From Kalaharituber pfeilii (lineage: Eukaryota > Ascomycota > Pezizomycetes > Pezizales > Pezizaceae): 64,000 nucleotides of DNA. Every line of letters starts with the position of its first letter. Within the stretch, counting starts at the first letter, position 1. The notes under the pieces were generated by a model, which did not search any database, was not told the origin of the DNA, and saw only the letters and a program-made list of their open reading frames with translations. The DNA is taken from contig WHUZ01000004.1 of assembly GCA_015179045.1 (NCBI GenBank), positions 1,860,001 to 1,924,000 of the forward strand, given 5' to 3'. The translations under genes and the position numbers were made by a program. Shown piece after piece: positions 42,471 to 54,560 of the stretch.

Positions 42471-45400
42471 TAATGGGTACGATTTTCCCGATGTGTTGTC
42501 CTGAATCGGGTGTATCGATGCCTAACACGTACTAGACAATATTGAAGCCTCCCGCTACCATTGTTATGCTTGCGGTTGGAGTAAACCGGGCCCTGCAACT
42601 CTCCCATAACGTTGGGAGGCCCTTAAAGGTCGCCTCAAGCAGTACTACCACACTTTCCGCCGCTCCATTGAATCACCTCTCTACCAGAAGTTTGGACAGA
42701 AGTCCAACTGTGAGAGGCTACACAAGCGCCGTGGTGTAGGTACCACAATTTTCCGGAACTTATCCTCGCTCCGATACACTTGGGTGTTTTATTTTCTGGG
42801 CTGGGTATATGCAAGTCAGGATTGGGATAGTCTTGATAACTTCGACATTCTCAATGCAGGTCACCATTTATTCCCTCGCCTTTATCGTTTCTTAACCTCG
42901 GGACCGGTTTGCATATCTGGAGCAGGTTATGTTGCGCGCTTCCTAACGTGTGTTGTTTCCGTTTTATTTCTATTTAAAATTGCATCAAAGCAACAGGAGA
43001 AAGCAGAGAAACCAACTCCTTCGAAGGATCAGCACCATCATGGCACTACCCGCACCACAAATTACCAAGGTTGCTTGCTACACAGCAATTCACTACCATA
43101 AACCCAACACCAAAGGCACATGCTTCGATTACACCGATGATAGCGACTTTCGTTTTGCTTCCTTTGCGTTTTCAGCTCCCTTGCTCTACCAAACCTTTTC
43201 ATACCTCTCCAGTCACATCGACTTTTTCTTTATCATATATAAATCTTATATAACTCAATCTCGCGGCTCCATTCTCGCATTTTGGCTTTGATGTGTTTTA
43301 ATTCAGGTGCCCGGCGCTTGGGAAAGGAAGTGGTCACCATTTATTCATTTAATTTTCTTGTGAATTCGGTGTTGATTCTTCCACGCGTTCTGGTTCTTCC
43401 TCTTTTCCCAAGAAGATTCTCTTTGCCGTGAAACTTCGTTCGGCGCCTGATCTTTGCTTGATAGAAATCAGGGCGTGAGATGGAAAGAGGGGCGGATGGA
43501 GACGAGCGGGATAGTCATTGTTTGTTCTATTTCTGTTATTTTACTTATGTTAGATGCAGACTGGTAATTTTGGCGTTATAGTTTTTCCTCTTCCTTTTTC
43601 TAGGCCATTCCAAATGCTTTATTGTTTAGTTATTCTTTCCCATTCTACCCCAACAAGGGAAAAGGGAACTGTATATTTTTGAACCGGAGGATTGGTGATT
43701 GGTATAGTACATATGGGACTTTCTCTTTAGGAATTCTAACATGACATTTTTTTCATTTTTTTTTTTTTTTTTTTCATAGGGAGCGTTGGCTTGGTGTTAA
43801 CATTTTATTTCTTGTATTTACAAAGGGATCGTTTTGTTACTCCATATTTGTCTTTTCTTTTCGTTCCTTTTATCCCTTTTAATTGGATTTCCTTTACAAA
43901 AATATATACCGGCATGTGGATTGTTCATTCTCTTTTTTTCTTTTTCTTTTCTTTAGGGAAAATCTGGGGGGCCATGGCATTCATTTTTCGAGGTTTCGTC
44001 CTTTTTCTGATTCTTTTTCCATTTTCCAGTACTCTACACGGAGGTCAGGAGTGGCGAAAACGATTTTAGATCCCATACGTATGAATATCGGGAGAGGGTC
44101 GAATTTGAAGGAGAGGAGAGAACTGGAAAAGAAACAAAGTTAGAAAAAAAAAAAAAAAAGACTGTTGGTTGAGTACTTCAATCGTGTACATACATCTTAT
44201 GTAAATAGTATATATAGGAATTTGGGCACTAATGCGGAGTTTGAGTTTCAAATATTTCTTGAGGTTGCATACATTATTGATTGGTACATTAGAAGAAGCG
44301 GGGTTAGGTACTTAAGGTTGGTAGTTTCTCGTGTCCATGAAAAACGGGAGGAAGGCACATATGTACTGTATACTTGGGGTATATAAATGGTTATTCTACA
44401 TACTTGATTGTGTTAGGAGTCAATGGGTATAAATACTTTCTGTTATTTTAATTTTATTGCTGTTGTTTTTCGTTGCGTGCAAAGAATAATTTGGGCTTAA
44501 ATGTTCATACAGCTGGGTTTGCGGGTGAGGGCGAACCGGATCGGGATAATGTTAACGCTAAGGGTCTGCGAGACTCAGGGTAACCTTTCACTGGTACGAG
44601 CTTCGTTGCAGCATCCATTCCGCACACACCTTGAGATTGGCAGACAAGACTTCCTCTGGTGTCAGCTGGAGAGTAGAGTATGTGTAACCTCATGCAACAG
44701 TGTATGTAAGATTACCTGTGGCGGGGGATGTTCGGAAGAACGTAAGTTTGTTGTACGTGTAGTGTTATTTGTAAGCTATGTGCTAGGTTATTACCTACTT
44801 TGCATCTGCTGCGATGTGGAAGGGTTACCCTGAACGGCGTTTGTACAGCATTCAAGGTTACATAGTATATTTGGAGCATTCCATGCTTGTACGGATTACG
44901 TTTATTTGCAGTAGAGTCACGTAACCATTACAATAAGATAATTGGCCGGACTCGAGACCTGGTAGCAATATTAAGAAAAGAGTGCGTCCCTGCCATAGGC
45001 TGATAGCCTGTATGTGGGGTTATGTGACATCACCCCCCAAAAAGGAATCGAACACATACACGTATAAATAATAACACTCGATGCTGTGCGGACATGGAAA
45101 GGGTACGGGGTTGATGATTTTCATGAGCTAACATCTCACTATGTGTGGCTGGCCCATCGGAGGCCTGCCATTGTACTTCGGCAAACTTCCCCAACATCCC
45201 AGTGACACGACGTGAACGTACCATCATGTTAACTAAAATGAACGTAATGGGGAAATCATAATTTGGCTTCAAGGTAGGAAGTCATCAGGAAAATGCCGAG
45301 CCGGCTAATCTATTAGCTGCGAATGTAGTTGGTTTGTCAAAATTGAGGAAACCCAGAGTTGATATGTACTTGATATCTGTCAAGGCCTAACAGTGTACGT

Positions 45401-48400
45401 TTAATATTTGGTATGTATGACGCATATGTTGGAGATGCTTGCAAAGCGTGGCACCTTTTAGAATCAGTAGGACTATTCACCATCTTGTATTGCCATGATA
45501 TCAAGCAAATTGGTTAGTACATAATCAACTGGCTTGAGATGACAACGCAGCAGCAGATCAAATTGTTCGACTGAATCCAGGTTCGCGGTGACTTGGAATG
45601 CCGATGAACAAATTGTTTGGAACCACTAGGGAGCTTGACCCTTCTCTTATTCAAGGATATCATTAGTGCACTAACTCGGCCCTCCGATGACCGATGGATG
45701 TAAAGTAGAGAATACGGCAACTAAGAGGGACGTAGGCCTGAGTTAAGGGACAAACTGAGTGACGAACAATTGCAAAATTCGGCCTGCCATTGACCTACTG
45801 TCAACCTACCGCCTCATGCGGAGGCATAATGAGTAAGTGTACGTGTGAAAAAGGACGTATCCGACTCAACAGTTCACGAGGATTGAATGAACGTACCGGG
45901 CAGAAAGCTCCCTCCACTAGTTGTTGTAACACTAATTGCCCCTACTTGTTAACATGAGAGGGCATACGCGTGTCCAATGCTTCTGTAAGAGTGGAATTGG
46001 CTCAATTTTGAGATTGGCTGATATATGTCTGTTGATTCTTCGATGATAGCGTTTGCTCAATGGTAAGCCGCTCGGGTGAAGTTAACTAACTATAGGTATT
46101 ATGAAAGCAGAGTTAGATTGCAAGTTTCGAGTCTCATGAGCCCTAGACCGATGTGCTAACCACTTAACTTGTAGTATGTGTGCTACATATAGTTTCTTAG
46201 TCTTTGCTATTCGCACATCCAAAGCGTTTTAGGGAGCAGCTGTTATATGGTATATTTGTACGATGGTGTATTGAGATGAAAAATTTTGGAAGGAGCATAA
46301 GAAGAAAGATCGCAGGGCGATACAGCTTCTCGTTTGGGAAGGAGATAGTCTGGAAAGAAGGCAAAGTATTATGTATTGCTCTGCGATTCTGCGAAGAACT
46401 CAATATTCTCGCATTTTTTTCTTCTCGTCTGGAGAACAAATACATTTCAGACTGAGATTCTTGCTCAACTGATCCCGTTGGATCCTCTGACTCTTTAATA
46501 TATTCTCCGGTGTATGACAATCGACCTCTATGAAAAGAGCCTACACGCAGATTCATATCTTCACGAGCGGTTTGGTAACGAGACACTACAATCGGACACT
46601 TGCGAGCTGTATCTGCGGGTTTATTGCATTATTTACAAGAGTCTCAGATCTCGTAACTACTTGCTGCTAACTCTGCGCCTGCAAAGATAGAATTGCCCAG
46701 AACCACATATTGGCATTCAAGTTCTGTCACATGGCTGACTGTGATATATAGCTATCTGTCAAAGCAGCATAACTATCAATAAACTCAGAAGACTCTCAAA
46801 CTCATCGATAGAACGTAGTTTCCGTTCCGGATGAGACAAAATGGGAGTGAACTAGCAACATGGGCTTCAGCCTAGTTTACTATCAGCTCTTTGTCTTTAC
46901 AGGTACAACGCTGCTAGCGGGCTGGAGGATCTCATCAGTTATTGACCTGCAACACATCCATATCTTTGGCTCAAATGCTTCATCGAGACTACAATAATAT
47001 TGCTGGACGGAAGTGCTCCTCTTGTACAAAACGGGTGCATACAGGCTAAGGAACCTCGAAGCAAAGTATGAGGTCCGCAAATGAAGGTATAGTAAGCTCG
47101 ATCTCTGTTGGGCACATTTCGATACAGATAACAGCTCTGCTGCAAGATATGCCAGAAAACTAGGCACAAATTCAGGAACCCATATGGTAAGGTAAGCAAA
47201 TGGTATGAAAAAAATGAATTACGCGGGAAGTTAAGTGATCATATTTAGATCTCCGCGGGCCGTCCCAGGGAACAGTACACGGGCTGAGACTTCAAGTAGC
47301 ATATTCATAGTTCTTTTGCAACACAATTGTTACACACCTGCTGGGTTTATGGTCCTCAAACCTCCCATACAAAGGCTACAGATAGGGCATGCAGTGTCAA
47401 TCAGGAGTAAGGGATCGATTTCAAATCAATCACTGGAATGTTCGCATGCATATTCCAACTGTTTTTTGGATATTAACGTGGCTCCTGGTTGCGATCCTTA
47501 TCGATGTTGCTTCATACGGTTTCCTTCAATTGGCACTCACAAGCACACACCCGCACAGCTTTGAGACATTGAAAGCACTTAAGTTGTCTCTGAGGTCTCA
47601 TTGTAAGGAGGCCAGACCCTTTCCGGATCTGTAGGTGGCCAATCATGTCTACAGCTCATCGATAGGCCGCCATAAACGAGCAATAGCAATCGACATGAGA
47701 GATGGCATCCGACGTGCAGATTATCGACACATATCCAATATTCGGATATCAGACTCCATACATGGTGCCTAGCCTCAATAATATTGTACTCTAATTGAGC
47801 TCCGCATGCAGACTGAACCTTTGTCTCGTGCAGCCAGGCAATGTTTCTGCCAACTGAAGGGGCGCGTGCTACTGCATCTGGATCATGTACATCGTCCGAA
47901 GCAGAAGAATATGTTAAAAGCCAACGTATGCTAGTGTGCAGGTAGAGAGATATAGAGGGGTCTCGAGGCGAGCAGTTGCCTTCCGTGTGGCATGTGCACA
48001 TGCAAAGTATCGTGATTGCTTTTGCTTGCAATTGTATGTTCAAGTGGATTCACTATGAAGCTCTGTGTCTGCAAGATAATAAGATATAACAAGATATCAC
48101 TTCATGCAAAAGTGCATGAAGGATGAACCTACAGATACGAAACTCGGGGTGCAGAAGGAAAATATTACGGTGAATCCCAGTCTGTGCCCGAACAGCTTTG
48201 GGCAGTGCAGGGCCGGTTTTACCTGCCTCATTTTTCCTTATACCTAGGTATCATGATTTACAATTGATGGTAATAGCTGGCTTCATCGAACGCTCACATC
48301 TCCACAATTTCGGTGTTACACTTCAGTCAGAATCTTCGCACTTAGCGAACACAGCCTTGCGTCCCTTGGTTTGATTCTAGGCATATCCTAGCAGAGGGAG

Positions 48401-49983
48401 GAACCTCTCGAGTTACTCATACTTGCTGGTCAGAGATCAAGTGAATTCTTTTAGAGCAACGCGCTGACAAACTATGGCTTCTTGTTGCAACCAGGTGTCT
48501 CTACTGCCATGCCATGCATGCATATGCAAGTGGAGGGAAAAGCCTTGCTGCAAGAGATAATTAAAACAAAAAAAGCAAATACATTTTGGATTATGGCTGC
48601 CCACTCTAGTTCTCGATTCGACAACCCTGACAAGGGCTGTGCCCGTGTGATCTACAGCGATTTGCAACAGTGTTAGATGAGTAAAAATGGGAATGGATTG
48701 ACAGGGGGGGGGGGAAGGTAGGCTGCAATATCAGGCATACTGCGCTGATAGGCAAAATAACTTCGCAAACTCACTGGATGCCCTCAGCTGCTCTCTTCCT
48801 TTCGCGAATTAATTAAGCGTGCCCAAGAGAGTCTGGGCACGAGAACAACCCTCAGCCTTCTTCTACTAGCAGTATGCCAGCAAGCGAAGCGATCGGGTCG
48901 CTTAATTTGCTCTTTGGTGCTCCTCCATGCGATAGAAATTGAACTGCCACAGCTCAGACTTGATCGTTGTATCTGATATTCAATGATGTTACATTCGTAC
49001 TGTACAAGGGTGTGTTGACAAACTCATGGGGGCTAAGCCCTGCGAAGCTGAGCTGACGAGGAAACAGGCAGCCTTATCTCAGCAGGCAATGGACTCATGA
49101 GAACTACGATAGTATACGAATATCGTTTGTAATACTAGTTTCGGCACCATATACTGCTAGGGCGCAGGAATGTAGTCTAGTTGGCAAGAACGAGAATATG
49201 GGAGTGCCTCTTCCCGGCGGGATAAGTGTCATGAATGATGAGCTGCAAGGTACTGCATGCTGATCTCGTACACAGCATGCATTCCACAGGCTTCGAAGGG
49301 GCATGCGACTACCTCCAACACTCGTTTTCGAAGAGACGCGATAGCCAGCTCGCTGTAACTGCTCTGATTCACTGCACTCAACACAGTACCTGGGTCTCCG
49401 CGGATTAGGCAGTGCACGCCGCAGAAGGATCACCAATTTTCTCCCTGCACCAGCATACAAGTTGCAATTTTTCAGCAAGAGACCAGAGTCAGCCCCATTC
49501 GCCCAGGCAGCTGACCGGAAGTGGATGCTTACTTCGGTACCGCAGGTTGCATTCTATGGTAGTGCAAGGGTCGCGCCGTTCTGCGGGGTAAGGCAAGAAG
49601 GCATGCATAAGTATAGTATTTGCATACATACTCTTGCTAAAATCAATGTACTACAGTGCAGAAAAGTTTCGATGAGTTTCTACTTGTATACTTGAACTGG
49701 TCTTTCTTGCAAAAAAGGTCCTCAATAAGGCTGGAACTAAATTCGAAGACTTGTTAAAGTGCTCCAGAGGTAGCCTGTTGCCAGTTGGAGGCGGTTCTGC
49801 CAGGTTAGACTCAAAAATCTTATGGTCAAGTTGCGATTGCCATATGCGATTGCCATATTATTGCCATATTATTGTCAGTAAATGAAGACCTTGCACGCCA
49901 AACTATGAGAGTACTGGGAGCAGGGCTAACCTCAAACACCCAAGCACTCGGTGCAGGGGAAAATTTCGCAGGTTACACCGGTC
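42471..49983. other. 7.5-kb gene-poor stretch
   Basis: No frame with a recognisable domain. 43,120-44,060 is unusually T-rich on the plus strand (long T runs, e.g. 43,760-43,777), as in fungal pyrimidine-rich promoters or UTRs. 46,090-46,190 has a tRNA-like relic (see findings). Frames at 46,197-46,586 (minus) and 46,204-46,455 (plus) oppose each other and neither is convincing. Confidence 0.35.
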
Positions 49984-49996
49984 ATGCGCTGTGCAA

Positions 49997-50035
49997 TAAT
50001 GATATATAAAAAAAAAAAAAATAAAAAAAAAAAAA
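49997..50035 (+). mobile_element. 39-bp retroposon: about 11 nt of LINE end plus poly(A)
   Basis: Perfect 13-bp duplication atgcgctgtgcaa (49984-49996, 50036-50048). The insert is taatgatatat followed by an A-rich run with one T, matching the last bases of the LINE tail (gcgagtaatgatat). Confidence 0.85.
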
Positions 50036-50048
50036 ATGCGCTGTGCAA

Positions 50049-51537
50049 AGCTGCTGGAGTACAGACGTACTGATATTCACTGCATTATTCTGGCCCTGCC
50101 TCTAGCTAAGAGTCTGCAACACAGCAGCTCAACTTAATTCCGCAATACTTTGGTCGTTCGCAGTTCGGTAAGATGGTTAGCCCACGAATAGTGTAAACTT
50201 GAGTTCATAGCCTTGGTTGAATTATTGTCGAACCCGAGTGATCTCTCTCAATCGTGAATGCAGACAGCATAGCTGCGAAAATCGGTTCATGGTACGCGTT
50301 GCCTGACTACTACTGCGTGAGGGGGTTGGAGAAGCTGGTTTGATAATGGAGCATCTTGGCACCCAGCATGCAATGCATGCAGGTATCAGAAGACCGTAGC
50401 TGGACAGCCAACAAGCAAAGCCTTGCGGTTAGCGGAACCAACATTGAGAGATTCACTCACCTCCCTCCATCATTGCCGCGATTAATCAAGTTCTGCTAAA
50501 ATCAACCGCTTGTAGTCATCGAATGTCCATCTCAATGGTTATCACACCCTGGAACACACAGACCCCTTTGGTGATCCGGCGGGCCACGAAGAGGTAATCA
50601 CTCCACCTAACAAATTCGGCATCAACTTCTATCCGTCCTACCGAACAGATCAAAGAAATAAAAAATAAAATAAAATAAAATAAAAAAAGAAACCCCCAAA
50701 TATTCCGCGCACAACGAACGCCGCGCACAGTGCGGCTGATCCTGGCAGTTCGTGGATAAGCCACAGAAGGAAGATTCAAGGATGTGGTATCGTGAACTGA
50801 ACTAAGCTGACCGACAGGGGAGTAAAATTTATTTGTTGATACTTCGCATCCCTCGAACTCCCATGATCCCCAGACGTTTTCCAGCCTTGCAATGGCGATT
50901 GCACGTTAGATTAATTCCATACAACTTCAAACCACTAGGGCCGTGCCAAATTTATTTCCTTCTTTGCACCATCTCTTTTCCTGCAGCTGACAGCGACTTT
51001 TCTAGCCTCCAATGTTTCTCCTAGTGGCGAGTTGAGTAGGTTACCGAATGTAGGCGTTATGCTAGTTGACTAATATAAAGGCGCCGAGCCTCGTGATGTT
51101 TAAGGTGTGGTTGTTCCGCAACGTGGAAATAGACTTTTAAGCCGCCACCATAGCTCAGTGTTGTGAGTTTATGTTGAATTGATCGATTGAAAAGGGGATA
51201 AATAAAAGTCATAAAGCCAGTGGAAAGGACAGGTCTGATGTAAAACTTGGCCCAGTAATCTGCTATCATGTGTTGAATACCTATAGCTATTGATCACAGG
51301 GGAATCCAGATAACAAGACCTTACCGCGTGATTGCTGCCAGCGAGCAACACTCACCTACCTGTTAGGCATGAATTAGATGCCACGTCAGACAGCTGGTAT
51401 CCAGTCTGATTACAGGTAACTGCCTGGCGTATGCCTGAGAAAGCACAGCCCAGCAATGCTAATCATTAGGGGGATAGCACGACTGGAAACAGTATTTCCT
51501 GTATAAATGTGCTCAGTGTATCAGGGCAGTCGATCTA
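50049..51537. other. no recognisable gene
   Basis: A TAAAA simple repeat lies at 50,658-50,690. No supported frame. Confidence 0.3.
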
Positions 51538-51758
51538 TCTCTCGGGCAAGCGAAATCGTTGAATTTCGTCCCACCCCAAAAGAGCTTGGTTATGGGGTTC
51601 AAATGACGACAGGTACCCCTGCAGAGTCTGTGATGAGCCCAAATTCGAGGCTTTCATTGGCCAGTAGATGTCCTTGCGTTGTGCACAGATACTCCGGAGA
51701 AGAAGTTTAATCCTTTTTTGGGTGGGACGAAATTTGAGGATTTCTCCTGCCCGAGGGA
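51538..51758. mobile_element. 221-bp MITE, copy 2 (inverted)
   Basis: Complement of 39,323-39,545 with similar length and ends (ctcgggcaagcgaaatcgtt; right end tgcccgaggga). Several differences are transitions. Confidence 0.85.
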
Positions 51759-53708
51759 TTGCAGCACTGTACAGGGTATATTTTGTGTGGAAGATGCTGC
51801 TGAGAAATTTTGACTACGAATTGAAGAAGGAATATTTGAAGTGGGTGGGGAGGCAGTATTGCAAAGGCATGGGGCTGTAGTTCGCAATTCCGGAAGTCAA
51901 TTCCGTGACATTGCTTGATAGAGGCTGAGCCTAGTGCAAGTTCGATGAGTAATGAAAATTATCACAAACCCTGCGCTTTTAGAATCAGTACATCGGTTCC
52001 ACTTCTTTACCTTGTAATCGGGAGGCCTATTAGAAGGTCGAAAACAGGCAAGGGAGGGTGTGCAGAATAAAAGGAAGGAAGCTTTGGCACGGAAAACTGT
52101 TATCAGCAGACAAAGACTACATCTTGTCTCACTAACAAATTATATGTAGTTTGTAGGCGTACCGGCGTTATTCCATCTGGATTGAGCCACATTCGAACTT
52201 GAAGGAGCCCAGCTGCAGCAAGATGGGAAGGTGTTCTAGGAAATAAAACCGAGTAAAAGTTGGTACTGGATAATATGTTTGCATATTGGAAAATGTTAAA
52301 TCCTGCCGTACTGTAATTGAAAATATCTGGTGAAGGCTGTTGCTTAGACCCGTTATCCACTTGCATACTCTAACTTCAGATATCCCTCTTTTTCTTCAGC
52401 CTTGCTGAGAGGTGCCTGCAGTGCCAATGTTTCTCAGCCGAACAAAATGCACGAAGCGGATAGTAAATCTTCAGTAATTCGAGAGACCATAATGATCCAT
52501 CTAAGGAGATGAATGAGGATCAAACCTATTTTGATTGAGCATGGGGGCAGAAGGGCATGAAGGATTGCGGGCGTTAAACAGTCCATAGACGCTCCACACA
52601 CTGCCCCGCAGTAGTTTATCAACATGTGACTTCCACGGGGTGTGGATGCTGAAAGTGGGCCAGATTACTGCTGCAGAAAGCGGCCCTGTTTGTAAGAATT
52701 CGTACAACCTTTCACAGCCCAAAATGCCTTTGCTGAACAAGAATAACAGATGGATGCCTTCCGCGCACCAAATTCCGGTAGTATTTTCCGAGTTTCATTT
52801 CCCCTTCCTCGCTTTGGCATTCAGAACGTGGCCTAAATTACCAACACACCTGAGAGGTCGTTGGCAGCATGGAAAAAACAAAGATAGGATTGAGGCGGTA
52901 AGCTTACAGAGAAACCTGGTTACGTTTCACTTTTTCAATATTTAACTGCATTCATCACCGTGGAGATTCCTTGCATTTGATTAAGTCGTGAATTTCCTTC
53001 TGTCTGGAGCTATGATAAGACCACTTCTTGAATCACTTCGCAGGGTATTGAAATGAAACCGCCGGAGAACTCGGCAAGCCTTGAAAGCCTAGGAAGGCAA
53101 TGCGGGTGACTTGGCCAGTTCATGCAAATCTGACTGATGGGATAGCCTTAGCTGTCAGTGTCCGATGCTCTATGCTTTTCTCTTCCCTGTAACATGCGGT
53201 GTGAATTTTATGGGGCGCAGGTCAACAGGAGCGGCCCGGAGCATCGAACAGCGCTGAGTTGTACATTTTGTTGATGATTGCTGGTGGATCCAAGACAATT
53301 TAGGTTGAATATGCAGATAGCCAGAGGACGACACCCCCAGTGGGGAATCCTGAATCCAGAGGCAGGGTCATCTCGCATTTCCCTGGCAAGATGCCGCTTC
53401 ACAGTAGGCTTGTGCAATCATCTCCTTGGCTATGTTCTGCTAGATGTTCACAATGGCGAGTATCAGACCAATGCCATAATCATTAGTGGACCTTCAAATA
53501 TAAAACGAAGGATTTCCAATCTCAGGAACGACCTAAACATACATACTTACCTGCCCACGGAGCATGACAATTAACTTCTCTTGTTCGCAGCTATAACATC
53601 GATCAAAATTGCTGTACCTTTTATACTCGTTAGCAAATAACCTATAAAGGTAAGAACTCCGAAGGTTATGGTTTACTTGACCCAGCTGATAATTATCCGT
53701 GAACATAG
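51759..53708. other. no recognisable gene
   Basis: Short frames on both strands. None with a domain or plausible splice pattern. Confidence 0.3.
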
Positions 53709-54116
53709 ATGTCGAATAACCAAGGAGAGAATAACCGCAGCAATGGCAGCCCAATATCAGAAAGCAGCTCCAGAAGTTCTGATTCTGGATCCAAAGTCGA
53801 TCATCGTTCGGCTTCAATGTCAAACTCGGACCTAAATCCACACGAAGCTACCGCCGATGCAGCCGCCAGCGAAGGATCTGTCTTCAGCCAAGTAGCTGAA
53901 GAAGATCTTCGCTCAAACGAGGGCCACAATAGCGATGGCTATGAAATGCGTATACATTGTCCTTATATACTTTCCAGGTTCTTTACCATCAACCTCTCCG
54001 AGGAGCCTCTTAAATATGAGGCTTCTCTCTCCATATCGGAAGGTCGTGTAAACCAGGGCGAAGATATGTGGAGAAAGAAAGTTGAGGAAGAACAGGAGAA
54101 AAGTAAACGCAGTTGA
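53709..54116 (+). CDS. hypothetical Ser/Glu-rich protein, 135 aa
   Basis: Open frame from ATG 53709 to TGA 54116. N-terminal half rich in Ser/Asn/Asp (SESSSRSSDSGSKVD), then GSVFSQVAEEDLRSNEGHN, a short hydrophobic patch (IHCPYILSRFFTINL) and a Lys/Glu-rich helical tail (MWRKKVEEEQEKSKRS). Texture is similar to the orphan at 41,682 (acidic, SQVxE near the start) but there is no alignable homology by eye. The downstream 54,117-54,540 region looks like an AT-rich UTR with a tandem duplication. No function can be given. Confidence 0.4.
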   Translation: MSNNQGENNRSNGSPISESSSRSSDSGSKVDHRSASMSNSDLNPHEATADAAASEGSVFSQVAEEDLRSNEGHNSDGYEMRIHCPYILSRFFTINLSEEPLKYEASLSISEGRVNQGEDMWRKKVEEEQEKSKRS

Positions 54117-54239
54117 AAAAGCGCATTTTCCTATGTTTTTTTTTTTTCCCCACTAGGATCTAGTACAACCATATGGTAATATGAATGGAGTGATGAGGCT
54201 ACTAGTATGAACGGAGGGTAGAAAGGGTCAACATTCACG

Positions 54240-54560
54240 GAGAAGGGAAATGAGGGTATATGTTGGTATTAAATTATGTATATAGCAAGAAACCGAGGGT
54301 ATACGCACGAGAGGGGTATCAATTTCCTTTTTTTTTTTCCTTACTTTATTTTTCTTTTCTCTCTCTTATAGCAGTAATGAAGGATATTGTACGAATGTGA
54401 GTTAAATTGAATTCAGATGGGAAATAAGGTATATATTGGTATTAAATTATGTATAAACAAGAAACCGAGGGTATACGTGCGAGCGGATTCTTTTCTTTCT
54501 TATTCATTGCAGTAACGCAGGATATTGTACAAATATTAGTTGAATGAGATGTATATCGAT
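54240..54560. repeat. tandem duplication, unit about 170 bp
   Basis: tattggtattaaattatgta followed by caagaaaccgagggtatacg occurs at about 54,260-54,305 and 54,432-54,480. The downstream ggatattgtac segment is also present twice (54,382 and 54,522). Confidence 0.75.

Noticed and set aside
44143..44160. A run as retroposon tail
   Set aside because: Neither a known tail nor a target duplication is present.
47579..48043. Minus-strand 154-codon frame
   Set aside because: No domain, no plausible start context, composition like random frames nearby.
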